Source: Albidovulum marisflavi (GTDB lineage: Bacteria > Pseudomonadota > Alphaproteobacteria > Rhodobacterales > Rhodobacteraceae). Taken from it: 64,000 nt of DNA. Shown here piece by piece: positions 38,738-48,261 of this stretch; position 1 is the first letter of the stretch; each line of letters begins with the position of its first letter. Under the pieces are notes generated by a model. That model did not search any database. It worked only from the letters and a program-made list of their open reading frames with translations, and was not told the origin of the DNA. Location: contig NZ_JAOWKY010000003.1 in the NCBI RefSeq assembly GCF_025751435.1, positions 186,001-250,000 on the forward strand, in the 5' to 3' direction. A program made the position numbers and the translations under genes.

Positions 38738-39228
38738 GGCAGTGGATCGATCGCAATGATTTCAAGGCTGACGGTGCCAGCAGGTCGGCGCCATTCGACG
38801 ACGTCACCGACGCGCGCGCCGATCAGGGCGCGCGCCAGCGGTGATTGCGGGGCGATGCGGCCAAGGGCGGCGTCGGCCTCGTCCTCGCCCACAATCTCGA
38901 ACTCATGCTGGGCGTCGTCCTCGTCCACGACGGTGATGCGTGTACTGAAGGCGGCCTCGGACGGTGCCGTATCCGTGGGTTCGACAAGGATGGCCGAACG
39001 CAGCCGCGCCTCCACATACCGGATATCGCGTTCCGCGGCACGCTCTGGCAGGCGGTCCAGCCGATCCGCACGCGCGCGAAGACGGGCAAGTTCTGCCTGA
39101 AGCGCAGTCAGGCGGTCGCGAAGCGCCGCCAGCCCGCGCGGGGAAACATAGTTCGGATGCGGGCTGATCGGCAGATCGGGCAGCGGTTCGTTGTCCGGCC
39201 CGTCTTCCTTGACGAAAGCGCGGCTCAT
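38731..39228 (-). CDS. GreA/GreB-family transcription elongation factor-like protein
   Basis: 165-residue protein with the two-part Gre layout: an N-terminal antiparallel coiled coil (about residues 30-85, ending AERDIRYVEARLRSA) and a C-terminal FKBP-like domain (about 95-162, IVGEDEADAALGRIAPQSPLA). GreA/GreB insert the coil tip into RNA polymerase to stimulate transcript cleavage. Here the coil is shortened, and the acidic D-x-S-E-N tip of GreA/GreB is not seen. It may therefore bind polymerase without cleavage activity (inference). It overlaps its operon neighbours on both sides (ATGA with NUDIX, 7 bp with GNAT). Confidence 0.8.
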   Translation of the reverse strand: MSRAFVKEDGPDNEPLPDLPISPHPNYVSPRGLAALRDRLTALQAELARLRARADRLDRLPERAAERDIRYVEARLRSAILVEPTDTAPSEAAFSTRITVVDEDDAQHEFEIVGEDEADAALGRIAPQSPLARALIGARVGDVVEWRRPAGTVSLEIIAIDPLPC

Positions 39229-39668
39229 CGCACGATGACCTCCAGCGGATCGTAAAGGATCCCCTCGCCCCAGGCTGCCTTGGCCAGGCTGTCGGGCTTG
39301 TGCCGCAACCGGCCAAGTTCATCGCGCGTAACGAAGCGGCGCTGTGTCACGATGCCTTCCGGGTCGCGCCATACCGGGGGAAGAGCGTTGAGGGGCCGGC
39401 AACGAAAATAGACGTCTACCTGGTGAAAGCCCGTCGCGGGGTCGTGAAATTCGTTCACGAGACACGGCTCCTGCACCATGACCTTTAGGCCCGTCTCCTC
39501 CTCGACCTCGCGCGCGAGATTGTCGGGCAGCGAGCTGCCGACGTGGGCGCCCCCGCCCGGCGCGCACCAAAGGTCCGACTTGCCTTCGGGGTAGGCGTTC
39601 ACAACCAGCAGCCGATCCTCGGACAGGATCAGGGCGCGGACGGCAAGGCGGGGAGAGCGGCGTGTCAT
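39225..39668 (-). CDS. NUDIX hydrolase
   Basis: 147-residue pyrophosphohydrolase. The NUDIX box is recognisable ([20 protein letters not shown] followed by TGL), with the metal-binding REVEEE intact; the upstream Glu of the consensus Gx5E is replaced by Ser. Substrates of this type are nucleoside diphosphates linked to another group. ATG 39668 ([13 protein letters not shown]) is chosen; the frame stays open upstream to 40031 but runs antisense to the neighbouring lipase-like gene. It is first in the NUDIX/Gre-like/GNAT operon. Confidence 0.87.
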   Translation of the reverse strand: MTRRSPRLAVRALILSEDRLLVVNAYPEGKSDLWCAPGGGAHVGSSLPDNLAREVEEETGLKVMVQEPCLVNEFHDPATGFHQVDVYFRCRPLNALPPVWRDPEGIVTQRRFVTRDELGRLRHKPDSLAKAAWGEGILYDPLEVIVR

Positions 39669-39731
39669 CGCCGCACACTGGCCTGCGTCGCGGGCATTGG
39701 CAAGTCGCCCGCTCTGGCCTATCTGGTGCGG

Positions 39732-40457
39732 ATGCGGTTCGTTACGCTCCTTCTTGGCCTGCTGTTGCTTTCCTTGCCCGCACGCGCGGATTGCGTCGTG
39801 CTGCTGCACGGACTCCACCGTTCGGAAGGGTCTCTCATCGTCCTGCAGAAGGTGCTTGAGCGGCATGGCTACCGCACGGTGAACCCCGACTACCCTTCGA
39901 CCAAGGCACCGATCGAAACGCTGATGGAAACCTGGGTGACGCCGGCGGTCGAGCGCTGCGGCGGGGATCGGGTGCACTTCGTTACGCATTCGATGGGGGG
40001 GATCCTGGTCCGCGCGTGGCTTGCCACCCACAAGCCCGCGAACCTGGGCCGGGTGGTGATGCTCGCCCCGCCGAACCGCGGGTCCGAACTGATCGACCTC
40101 GCGGATAACTATGATTTCCTGTCCCGGGTTCTGGGTCCTGCCGGATTGCAGCTTGGCACATCTCCGACATCGGAGCCAAATACCCTGGGTCCGGCACGGT
40201 TCGATCTTGGCATCATTGCAGGCGACGTGAGCTTCAATCCGCTCTATTCCTGGGTCATCGGCGGAAAGGATGACGGCAAGGTCTCGGTCGCATCAACCAG
40301 GATGGCAGGCATGACCGATCACATCGTCCTGCCCACCAGCCATACGTTCATCATGAACAATCCAAGGACGCTCGCCCAAGTCCTTGAGTTTCTTGAGAAC
40401 GGACGGTTCGATCACATGCTGACGCTGACCGGGGCGGTCGAGCGCATCTGGCGCTGA
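39732..40457 (+). CDS. Secreted alpha/beta hydrolase, lipase-like
   Basis: 241-residue exported hydrolase. A signal peptide occupies about residues 1-17 ([19 protein letters not shown]). The core begins [15 protein letters not shown], and the nucleophile elbow is THSMGG near residue 90, as in triacylglycerol lipases and PGAP1-like proteins. A late H ([12 protein letters not shown]) is the probable catalytic histidine. It acts in the periplasm or outside. It is divergent from the NUDIX operon and ends 5 bp from the purK stop. Confidence 0.82.
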   Translation: MRFVTLLLGLLLLSLPARADCVVLLHGLHRSEGSLIVLQKVLERHGYRTVNPDYPSTKAPIETLMETWVTPAVERCGGDRVHFVTHSMGGILVRAWLATHKPANLGRVVMLAPPNRGSELIDLADNYDFLSRVLGPAGLQLGTSPTSEPNTLGPARFDLGIIAGDVSFNPLYSWVIGGKDDGKVSVASTRMAGMTDHIVLPTSHTFIMNNPRTLAQVLEFLENGRFDHMLTLTGAVERIWR

Positions 40458-40462
40458 GTGCC

Positions 40463-41536
40463 TCAGGCGGGTTTGCGGACCCGGTTGACGTGACCCATCT
40501 TGCGGCCCGGGCGCGCTTCGGCCTTGCCGTAGAGATGGATCGCGGCATTGGTCTCGCGCGCGATGGCGGGCACCTTCAGCACATCGTCGCCGATCAGGTT
40601 TTCCATCACCACGTCGGCATGGCGCGACCCGTCGCCCAAGGGCCAGCCCGCGACGGCGCGGATATGCTGTTCGAACTGGTCGACGGCACAGCCGTTCTGC
40701 GTCCAGTGACCGGAGTTGTGGACCCTGGGCGCGATTTCGTTCACGACCAGCCCGCCCGGTGTCACGAAAAGCTCGACCCCCATCACGCCGACGTAGTCCA
40801 GCGCATTCAGGATGCGCGCCGCCAGCAGGACTGCGTCCGTGCGCTCACTTGCACTCAGCGTCGCGGGCACCGTCGTCGTCGACAGGATGCCACCGAGATG
40901 GACGTTTTCGCCCGGATCGTAGGCCGCTACCTCGCCCGTCAGCCCGCGCGCGGCGATGACCGAAACCTCGCGCGTGAAGGTGACGAAGCCTTCCAGAACG
41001 GCAGGCGCGCCGCGCATTTCGGCAAGGGCTGCGGGCGCCTCCGACCGGTCCATGATCCGCGCCTGGCCCTTTCCGTCATAGCCAAGCCGGGTGGTCTTCA
41101 GGATCGCGGGTGCACCGATATGGGCCAACGCCTCGTCCAGCGTGGCTTCGTCGTCGACTGCCGCATACGGGGCCGTGGTCAGGCCGATCCCGCTGAGGAA
41201 GTCCTTTTCCAGGATGCGGTCCTGGCTGACGGCCAGGGCGCGCCGGTTCGGGCGGATCGGCCGCAGGCTTTCCAGAAGGTCCAGCGCCGCGGTTGGAACA
41301 TTCTCGAATTCATAGGTGATGACGTCCACGCCCTCGGCGAAGGCACGAAGCGCAGCCGCGTCCTCGTAGGGCGCGGTCACCACCTTTTCCGCGACATGGG
41401 TGGCGGGCGGGTTTGCCGATGGTTCGTAGACATGGGTTCTGTAGCCGAGTCGCGCGGCGGCGACCGACAGCATGCGGCCCAACTGACCGCCGCCCAGGAT
41501 GCCGATCACCGAGCCGGGGGGCAGCATGTCACTCAT
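40463..41536 (-). CDS. purK: N5-carboxyaminoimidazole ribonucleotide synthase
   Basis: 357-residue ATP-grasp enzyme of purine synthesis that carboxylates AIR using bicarbonate and ATP. The N-terminal [21 protein letters not shown] and the ATP-grasp segments [12 protein letters not shown] and [19 protein letters not shown] are characteristic. It is the second gene of purEK and overlaps purE by 8 bp. Length is normal. Confidence 0.96.
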   Translation of the reverse strand: MSDMLPPGSVIGILGGGQLGRMLSVAAARLGYRTHVYEPSANPPATHVAEKVVTAPYEDAAALRAFAEGVDVITYEFENVPTAALDLLESLRPIRPNRRALAVSQDRILEKDFLSGIGLTTAPYAAVDDEATLDEALAHIGAPAILKTTRLGYDGKGQARIMDRSEAPAALAEMRGAPAVLEGFVTFTREVSVIAARGLTGEVAAYDPGENVHLGGILSTTTVPATLSASERTDAVLLAARILNALDYVGVMGVELFVTPGGLVVNEIAPRVHNSGHWTQNGCAVDQFEQHIRAVAGWPLGDGSRHADVVMENLIGDDVLKVPAIARETNAAIHLYGKAEARPGRKMGHVNRVRKPA

Positions 41537-42014
41537 CTTTCGGCTCCTCGGGGATGGAGGCGGACAGCGCCTCGCGCCAGGCGTCGAGCCTGGCGGCCAG
41601 ATCGGCGTCGTTCACGGCCAGGATTCCTGCGGCCATCAGACCCGCGTTGGCCGCGCCCGCTGCGCCGATCGCCATGGTGGCGACGGGATAGCCCTTGGGC
41701 ATCTGCACGATGGAATACAGGCTGTCCACGCCCGACAGTGCCCTTGTCTGGATCGGCACGCCGATCACCGGAACGCGGGTCTTCGATGCCATCATGCCGG
41801 GCAGGTGCGCGGCGCCGCCGGCGCCCGCGATGATGACCTGAAGCCCCCGTTCAACGGCCGTCCTGCCGTAGGACCAGAGCCGGTCTGGCGTGCGGTGAGC
41901 CGAGACGATCTTCTGTTCGTAGCGCACGCCCAGTTCGTCAAGAATCAGCGCCGCCTCTTTCATGGTGGGCCAGTCCGACTGGGATCCCATGATGATACCG
42001 ACTTTCACGCCCAT
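41529..42014 (-). CDS. purE: N5-carboxyaminoimidazole ribonucleotide mutase
   Basis: 161-residue enzyme that moves the carboxyl group of N5-CAIR to C4, next step after PurK. The N-terminal [20 protein letters not shown] with the SDxPxM motif and the later SAHRTPDRL (catalytic His) define class I PurE. The ATG at 42014 is preferred over an upstream start at 42044. It is coupled to purK by an 8-bp overlap. Confidence 0.96.
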   Translation of the reverse strand: MGVKVGIIMGSQSDWPTMKEAALILDELGVRYEQKIVSAHRTPDRLWSYGRTAVERGLQVIIAGAGGAAHLPGMMASKTRVPVIGVPIQTRALSGVDSLYSIVQMPKGYPVATMAIGAAGAANAGLMAAGILAVNDADLAARLDAWREALSASIPEEPKDE

Positions 42015-42096
42015 TCGGACCTCCCCAGCGGATGGAGCGCGCAATATAGCGGCGGGCGTGCAGGCGACAAGGGCCGAAAGGCCGCTGCCGCCGCCA

Positions 42097-42315
42097 TCAC
42101 GCGATGATGTCGGGGGTCAGAAGATCCTCGATCCGGGAGATCCGGTCCTTGAGGCCAAGTTTCTGCTTCTTGAGCCTGCGCAGCGTCAGTTGATCAGCGC
42201 GGCCCGATTCCTCCATCAGGTGGATGGCTTCGTCCAGATCGCGGTGTTCCGTCTTCAGTACTTCCAGTTTGACGCGCAAGACGTCATCGCTGTCCATTGT
42301 CGTTGGGGCGTTCAT
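42097..42315 (-). CDS. Small DUF465 (YdcH-like) protein
   Basis: 72-residue basic, helical protein. The segment [18 protein letters not shown], followed by [15 protein letters not shown], is the hallmark of the DUF465/YdcH family, of unknown function. It forms a helical hairpin. A second in-frame ATG at 42297 would give 66 residues. It is divergent from hsp20 across 183 bp that hold a heat-shock-type promoter for the latter. Confidence 0.8.
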   Translation of the reverse strand: MNAPTTMDSDDVLRVKLEVLKTEHRDLDEAIHLMEESGRADQLTLRRLKKQKLGLKDRISRIEDLLTPDIIA

Positions 42316-42402
42316 GTTCTTGTGGCCCGAGTCGATTCCCTGCAGTTGCAAACTATACCAATGCCCGCCCTCTGCGGGAAGCTTCACGCAAACGTATGCA
42401 CA

Positions 42403-42431
42403 CTTGCCCACCGTGCGGCCGCATCCCATAT
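42403..42431 (+). promoter_or_regulatory. RpoH (sigma-32)-type promoter of hsp20
   Basis: CTTGCCC (42403-42409), a 15-bp spacer, then CCCATAT (42425-42431). The -10 half and the spacing fit the enterobacterial sigma-32 consensus (CTTGAAA and CCCATNT); the CTTG core of the -35 is intact. It lies 68 bp before the Hsp20 start. Confidence 0.5.
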
Positions 42432-42498
42432 TGTAGGTCAGGGTTGCCGGAATCGGGGCCCTTTCTGCACGTCGCTTGACTTCGAGGACCTGCCCGAG

Positions 42499-42912
42499 AT
42501 GACGAAACTGACCTTTGGCGCCCATCCCTTCCTTCTGGGGTTCGATCAGCTGGAACGGCTGGTTGAACGCACCGCGAAATCCGGGAACGAGGGCTATCCG
42601 CCCTTCAACATCGAACAGTCCTCGGAAAACACCTTCCGGATCACGCTCGCCGTGGCGGGGTTTCGGGAAGAGGATCTGGCGATCACGGTCGAGGACCGGC
42701 AACTGGTGATCCGCGGTCGCCAGGCCGAAGAGCCGGAGGGGCGCATCTATCTTCACCGAGGCATAGCCGCCCGCGCGTTCCAGCGCAGCTTTGTGCTGGC
42801 CGAGGGCGTGGATGTCGCGGGGGCCCAGATGGAAAACGGGCTGCTGCACGTGGACCTCAATCGGTCCGTTCCCGATCCGGTCGTGCAGACCATTCGCATC
42901 TCGCGCAAGTAA
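42499..42912 (+). CDS. Hsp20/alpha-crystallin small heat-shock protein
   Basis: 137-residue IbpA-like holdase that binds unfolding proteins. The alpha-crystallin domain spans about residues 30-125, with FNIEQSSENTFRITLAVAGF and the conserved MENGLLHVDL near the end. ATG 42499 is chosen because the frame upstream is antisense to DUF465. It is followed 11 bp later by a DUF1150 gene, a conserved pairing in this family, and preceded by a sigma-32-like promoter. Confidence 0.93.
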   Translation: MTKLTFGAHPFLLGFDQLERLVERTAKSGNEGYPPFNIEQSSENTFRITLAVAGFREEDLAITVEDRQLVIRGRQAEEPEGRIYLHRGIAARAFQRSFVLAEGVDVAGAQMENGLLHVDLNRSVPDPVVQTIRISRK

Positions 42913-42923
42913 AGGAGGCAGGC

Positions 42924-43151
42924 ATGCATACGAAATTCGACTTCGGACCCGAAGCGGACGATCGGATCGTCTATGTCCGGCCGGTCGCGGTTGACGACCT
43001 TCCGGACGAGGTCCGCGAACAGGTTCCCGGCGTCAAGACGCTTTACGCCGTCTGCGACGCGGACGGAGAGCGGCTGGCGCTGGTCAAGGACCGCCGGATG
43101 GCGTTCCTTCTGGCCCGGCAGAACGACATGTCGCCCGTCAACGTCCACTAG
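42924..43151 (+). CDS. DUF1150 family protein
   Basis: 75-residue acidic protein of the DUF1150 family, restricted largely to alphaproteobacteria. YAVCDADGERLALVKDRRMA and FLLARQNDMSPVNVH are its core. The function is unknown; its constant position behind hsp20 suggests a role in stress response (inference). A strong ribosome-binding site AAGGAGG lies 6 bp upstream. A bidirectional terminator follows 29 bp after its stop. Confidence 0.88.
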   Translation: MHTKFDFGPEADDRIVYVRPVAVDDLPDEVREQVPGVKTLYAVCDADGERLALVKDRRMAFLLARQNDMSPVNVH

Positions 43152-43180
43152 CGGGCTTCTTTCGGGTTGCCGAAAAAGGA

Positions 43181-43208
43181 AAGGCCGGGCGATCATGCCC
43201 GGCCTTTG
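43181..43208. terminator. Bidirectional rho-independent terminator (hsp20-DUF1150 and sat-cysC)
   Basis: AAGGCCGGGC and GCCCGGCCTT form a perfect 10-bp stem around GATCAT. On the minus strand it runs into TTTCCTTTTT, a good T-tract for sat-cysC; on the plus strand into TTTGTCTTT. Confidence 0.88.
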
Positions 43209-43225
43209 TCTTTCTGTCCGCCCGC

Positions 43226-44932
43226 TCAGGCCTTGATCAGCCCCATGCTTTCAAGCTTGAGCAGCACCTGGTGCGCGCAGTTGTCGACGTCGACGTTTTC
43301 GGTCTCGACGCGAAGTTCGGGATTTTGCGGCTCTTCGTAGGGGTCCGAGATGCCGGTGAACTCCTTGATCTTGCCTTCGCGGGCAAGCTTGTAGAGCCCC
43401 TTGCGGTCGCGGCGTTCGCATTCCTCGATCGACGTCGCGACATGCACCTCGACGAAGGCGCCATAGGCCTCGACCATCTCGCGCACGCCGCGGCGGGTCG
43501 CGGTGTAGGGCGCGATCGGCGCGCAGATGGCGATGCCGCCGTTCTTGGTGATCTCGGAGGCGACATAGCCTATGCGGCGGATGTTGATGTCGCGGTGTTC
43601 CTTCGAGAAGCCGAGTTCCGACGACAAGTGCTTGCGCACCACGTCGCCGTCGAGAAGCGTCACCGGACGCCCACCCATCTCCATCAGCTTGACCATGAGC
43701 GCGTTGGCGATCGTCGACTTGCCCGAGCCGGACAGGCCGGTGAAGAAGACGGTGAAGCCCTGCCTCGCGCGCGGGGGCGAGGTGCGGCGCAGTTCCTTGA
43801 CCACTTCGGGGAAGGAGAACCAGTCGGGGATTTCAAGACCTTCGCGCAGGCGGCGGCGCAACTCGGTGCCGGAGATGTCGAGCACGGTGGAGCCTTCGGG
43901 AACCTCGTCGACCGGATAGTACTGCGCCTTTTCCTGGACGTAGACCATCTGCTTGAAGTCGACCATCTCGATGCCGACCTCCTCCTGGTGCTGGCGCACC
44001 AGTTCCTGCGCGGCATAGGGGTCGTAGAAGTCCTTGCCCTGGCTGTTCTTGCCGGGGCCGGCATGATCGCGGCCGACGATGAAGTGGGTCAGCCCGTGGT
44101 TCTTGCGGATGATCGCGTGCCACAGTGCCTCGCGCGGGCCACCCATGCGCATGGCGAGGTTCAGCAGGCTCATGTGCGTCGTCGAGGCCGGGTACTGGCC
44201 CAGCACTGCCTCGTAGCAGCGCACGCGGGTGAAGTGGTCGACGTCGCCGGGCTTGGTCATGCCGACCACCGGGTGGATCAGCAGGTTCGCCTGCGCTTCC
44301 TTGGCCGCGCGGAAGGTCAGTTCCTGGTGCGCGCGGTGCAGCGGGTTGCGGGTCTGGAACGCGACGATCTTGCGCCAGCCGAGCTTGCGGAAGAAGGCGC
44401 GCAACTCGTTCGGCGTGTCGCGACGGCCCTTGAAGTCATAGTGGACGGGCTGCTGGATGCCGGTGATCGGCCCGCCAAGATAGATCTTGCCCGCCTTGTG
44501 GTGCAGGTAGTTGACCGCCGGGTGGGCGACGTCATCGGCGCCGAAGACCTTTTCGGCCTCCCGGCTCTTGTTCGGTTCCCACTTGTCGGTGACCGACATG
44601 ATGGCAAGGATCACGCCCTCGGCGTCGCGCAGCGCTATGTCCTGGCCCGGTTCCACCTTGGCCGCGAAATCCTCGGTCACGTCGAGCGTGACCGGCATCG
44701 GCCACAGATCGCCGGTCGTCAGTCGCATCGTGTCAACGACGCTGTCGTAATCCGCCTCGGTCAGGAAGCCTTTCAGCGGGTAGAAGCCGCCGTTCATAAG
44801 AAGCTCCAGGTCGCAGACCTGCCGCTGGGACAGATCCCAGGACGGCAGCGCGCCCGCTTCGTGTTTCAGCTTCTGCGCGGACTCGTAGGATACGTAAAGC
44901 TCCGGGATCGGAGCGAGGTTGGAAAGCTGCAT
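43226..44932 (-). CDS. Bifunctional sulfate adenylyltransferase / adenylylsulfate kinase
   Basis: 568-residue fusion that makes APS and then PAPS from sulfate. The N-terminal ATP sulfurylase of the single-subunit (Sat) type has the QTRNPLHRAHQ and GRDHAGPG motifs; the C-terminal APS kinase (CysC) has P-loop GLSGSGKST at about residues 398-406 and DGDVVRKHLSSELGFS. ATG 44932 (MQLSNLAPIPELY) is chosen over a frame that stays open to 45589. It is monocistronic and ends at a shared bidirectional terminator. The rest of sulfate assimilation is not in the window. Confidence 0.94.
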   Translation of the reverse strand: MQLSNLAPIPELYVSYESAQKLKHEAGALPSWDLSQRQVCDLELLMNGGFYPLKGFLTEADYDSVVDTMRLTTGDLWPMPVTLDVTEDFAAKVEPGQDIALRDAEGVILAIMSVTDKWEPNKSREAEKVFGADDVAHPAVNYLHHKAGKIYLGGPITGIQQPVHYDFKGRRDTPNELRAFFRKLGWRKIVAFQTRNPLHRAHQELTFRAAKEAQANLLIHPVVGMTKPGDVDHFTRVRCYEAVLGQYPASTTHMSLLNLAMRMGGPREALWHAIIRKNHGLTHFIVGRDHAGPGKNSQGKDFYDPYAAQELVRQHQEEVGIEMVDFKQMVYVQEKAQYYPVDEVPEGSTVLDISGTELRRRLREGLEIPDWFSFPEVVKELRRTSPPRARQGFTVFFTGLSGSGKSTIANALMVKLMEMGGRPVTLLDGDVVRKHLSSELGFSKEHRDINIRRIGYVASEITKNGGIAICAPIAPYTATRRGVREMVEAYGAFVEVHVATSIEECERRDRKGLYKLAREGKIKEFTGISDPYEEPQNPELRVETENVDVDNCAHQVLLKLESMGLIKA

Positions 44933-45190
44933 CGGGGTCGGGGCCTCTGACGAAAACGCGGCGGGGTGCCGCCTTGGCGGCGACTTGCCCCGAAACGGGA
45001 AGAAGTTCAAGGTTCCCGGCTGAACTTGGCGCATATTTGGGACAAAGGTGCTAAGATTGCCCGCAAGTGCGGAAACTGTCGCAGATTGCCGCCAAACCGA
45101 AAAACTGTCGGCGCTTTCAACCTGCGGGACGAGGACGCCTGTCGGGTTGACCGGCGCGGACGCGTCGCGATTCAGCAAGGGGGGTGATGG

Positions 45191-45772
45191 ATGAGCAGCA
45201 TCTCTGTGCGTGACGCCACCCCTGCCGATGCGCCCGCCCTTGTCGATATCGTGTTGATGGCGGGCGAGGGGTTGCCCGAGCGCGTCTGGGCGGAAATGGC
45301 GCACCCCGGCGAAACCCTTCGTGATGTGGGCCTGCGCCGCGCAGCCAGGGGCGAAGGATCCTTCAGTTTCCGCAACGCGCAGATCGCGACGCGGAACGGC
45401 GATCTGGCCGGCGGCATGGTCGGCTATCCGCTGCCTGATGATCCGGTGCCGATCGGACCCGATTTCCCAGCCGAGTTTGTCCCCCTGCAGGAGCTTGAGA
45501 ACCTCGCCCCAAGCACGTGGTATCTGAACATCGTCGGGGTTTACGACGGGATGCGTGGCCAGGGCGTCGGCTCCGCGCTTTTGGCCCATGCCGAGGGTGT
45601 GGCGCGCCGGGCGGGCCTGCGCGCCGTTTCCCTGATCGTCTTCTCAGGCAATCCCGGCGCAAGGCGGCTTTATGAAAGGGCCGGCTTCCGGGAACGCGCA
45701 CGACGTCGGATGCATGTTCCGGGCTGGGAACATGACGGCGCGAACGCCATCCTGATGGTCAAGTCCGTATAG
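45191..45772 (+). CDS. GNAT-family N-acetyltransferase
   Basis: 193-residue acetyltransferase. Motif A is VYDGMRGQGVGSALLAHAEG (about residues 117-136), and motif B follows as LIVFSGNPGARRLYERAGFR. The N-terminal VRDATPADAPALVDIVLMAG is the usual first strand and helix. The substrate is unknown. Ribosome-binding site AAGGGGGG is just upstream. It lies between sat-cysC (divergent, 258 bp) and trxB (convergent). Confidence 0.9.
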   Translation: MSSISVRDATPADAPALVDIVLMAGEGLPERVWAEMAHPGETLRDVGLRRAARGEGSFSFRNAQIATRNGDLAGGMVGYPLPDDPVPIGPDFPAEFVPLQELENLAPSTWYLNIVGVYDGMRGQGVGSALLAHAEGVARRAGLRAVSLIVFSGNPGARRLYERAGFRERARRRMHVPGWEHDGANAILMVKSV

Positions 45773-45790
45773 GCAGGGCGTCGCCCGGCC

Positions 45791-46771
<981 letters not shown>

Positions 46772-46824
46772 TCAGCGCCGCGCGCGGGGGAAAGCCCCAA
46801 CGGATCGCAGCGCACATGCCGGAA

Positions 46825-46853
46825 ATTGCGCGGGTGCGAAATAATATTGCGCA
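46825..46853. promoter_or_regulatory. Candidate Lrp/AsnC operator between trxB and lrp
   Basis: ATTGCGC occurs at 46825-46831 and again at 46846-46852, exactly 21 bp (two helical turns) apart. The second copy is part of the imperfect palindrome TGCGAAATAATATTGCGCA (46835-46853) with an AT-rich centre, a form common for Lrp/AsnC proteins. It lies between two divergent genes, one of which encodes such a regulator. Confidence 0.4.
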
Positions 46854-46899
46854 GGTCAGGCCCTGCGGATAAGTTCTGCGATAATTTCAGGAGAGACCA

Positions 46900-47400
46900 A
46901 TGGCCGGACACAAGCTCGACGAGATCGACCGCAAGATCCTGTCGGAACTTCAGGCGGACGGCCGCATGACCAACGTCGAACTGGCGCGCCGGGTCGGCAT
47001 TTCGGCGCCGCCGTGCCTGCGCCGTGTGCGCACGCTGGAAGAGGCGGGCTATATCCGTGGCTATCACGCTGACGTGAACCCGCGCGAACTTGGGTTCGAG
47101 GTTCAGGTCTTTGCCATGGTCGGCCTGCACAGTCAGGCAGAGGTGGACCTGTCCGCATTCGAACAGCGCTGCCGCGAATGGCCGCTTGTCAGAGAGTGTC
47201 ACATGCTGAACGGGGAAATCGACTTCATCCTGAAATGTGTCGCCCCGGACCTGTCCACCTTTCAGTCGTTCCTGACCGAAAAACTGACCTCTGCGCCGAA
47301 CGTGGCCAGCGTGAAAACCTCGCTCGTCATCCGCTGTGCGAAGGATGAGCCCGGCGTTCCCTTCGATGTGCTCGAGGACCGCCTGGCCCGATTGGCCTGA
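46900..47400 (+). CDS. Lrp/AsnC-family transcriptional regulator
   Basis: 166-residue regulator. The N-terminal helix-turn-helix (about residues 5-55, LDEIDRKILSELQADGRMTN, then ELARRVGISAPPCLRRVRTL) binds DNA; the C-terminal RAM domain binds amino acids. Length and layout are normal for the family. It is divergent from trxB, with a candidate autoregulatory operator between them. The regulon and effector are unknown. Confidence 0.92.
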   Translation: MAGHKLDEIDRKILSELQADGRMTNVELARRVGISAPPCLRRVRTLEEAGYIRGYHADVNPRELGFEVQVFAMVGLHSQAEVDLSAFEQRCREWPLVRECHMLNGEIDFILKCVAPDLSTFQSFLTEKLTSAPNVASVKTSLVIRCAKDEPGVPFDVLEDRLARLA

Positions 47401-47448
47401 CGGTCCCCGCATTCCCGCCCGCGCCTGGAGCCGCGGCCGGTATTTCCT

Positions 47449-48261
47449 TCACCCGTAAAGCACCCGCTCCATCTCGGCCATGGACAACTGTCCGTGGGCG
47501 ACCCGGCCGAAGTCTGCAAAGCCTTTCACCTGCGGGAAAAGCGCCAGGAAAAGGGAGGCGAGCTGTGTATCCATCATCTCGGCGATTCCCGATCCCGGAT
47601 GATAGCTTTCCACCTCGAGACCCGCCGCCCGGATCGATCCGTGGCGTTCCAGAACCAGATGATAGACCGGCACCGGCGCGATGGGCGTCACCTCGACGAT
47701 CGACACGCCGTCCACGAAGGCGGCCGCCGGCGCATAGGCCGAAGCCATGCCGGTGGCGGCCTGGAAGCGGTCGTCCCGCAGCAGGATGCGGGCGCGGGGG
47801 CCAAGCACCAGATCGGGATTCGGCCGGCCAAGCCCAAAGGCATCGGCAGTGACCCGCGTCATCAGTGCAGGCTCGATGCCGCTGACCGCGTTCGGCGGAA
47901 AGATCGTCATCGACCCCACCCACGTCACCCGCTCGGATCCGCCCTCCGCGGTCTGCACGCGCGTGCCGGGCATCAGGTCTTCGATCGCCACCGGCCCGTC
48001 TTCGGTCTGAACCACGGTGCCCCGCGCAAAGGCGGAAAAGGCTTCCTCGAACTGGCTTATCGCCGGGGCAACCCGCGTGGCGAATTCCACGTCGCCAGAT
48101 GAGGAAAGCCAGGCGATTTCATATCTCCGGGTGCGTACCGGCGCGCGCTGTGGGCGAAGCCCGGGGCGCTGGTATGCGAGAGCCGGAGAAGATTTGGACT
48201 TTGCCGGCGCAATGCCGGCTGAACCCGCGGATACCGCCGCGGAACGATACGAGAACGACAT
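47449..48261 (-). CDS. Stand-alone Hint-domain protein
   Basis: 270-residue protein with a Hedgehog/intein (Hint)-type domain of the bacterial Hint_2 class (about residues 78-215). It starts at FARGTVVQTEDGPVAIEDLMPGTRV, and the region PVYHLVLERHGSIRAAGLEVES is the usual end. ATG 48261 is chosen; an in-frame start at 48303 is possible. Instead of the splice cysteine/serine, alanine precedes RG at the domain start, so self-splicing looks unlikely. Such proteins are frequent in Rhodobacteraceae, often near or in RTX-like secreted proteins. The N-terminus shows no clear signal peptide. Confidence 0.75.
   Translation of the reverse strand: MSFSYRSAAVSAGSAGIAPAKSKSSPALAYQRPGLRPQRAPVRTRRYEIAWLSSSGDVEFATRVAPAISQFEEAFSAFARGTVVQTEDGPVAIEDLMPGTRVQTAEGGSERVTWVGSMTIFPPNAVSGIEPALMTRVTADAFGLGRPNPDLVLGPRARILLRDDRFQAATGMASAYAPAAAFVDGVSIVEVTPIAPVPVYHLVLERHGSIRAAGLEVESYHPGSGIAEMMDTQLASLFLALFPQVKGFADFGRVAHGQLSMAEMERVLYG

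Noticed and set aside
39543..39731. Longer upstream starts for the lipase-like gene
   Set aside because: They run antisense to the NUDIX gene; the ATG at 39732 starts a clean signal peptide.
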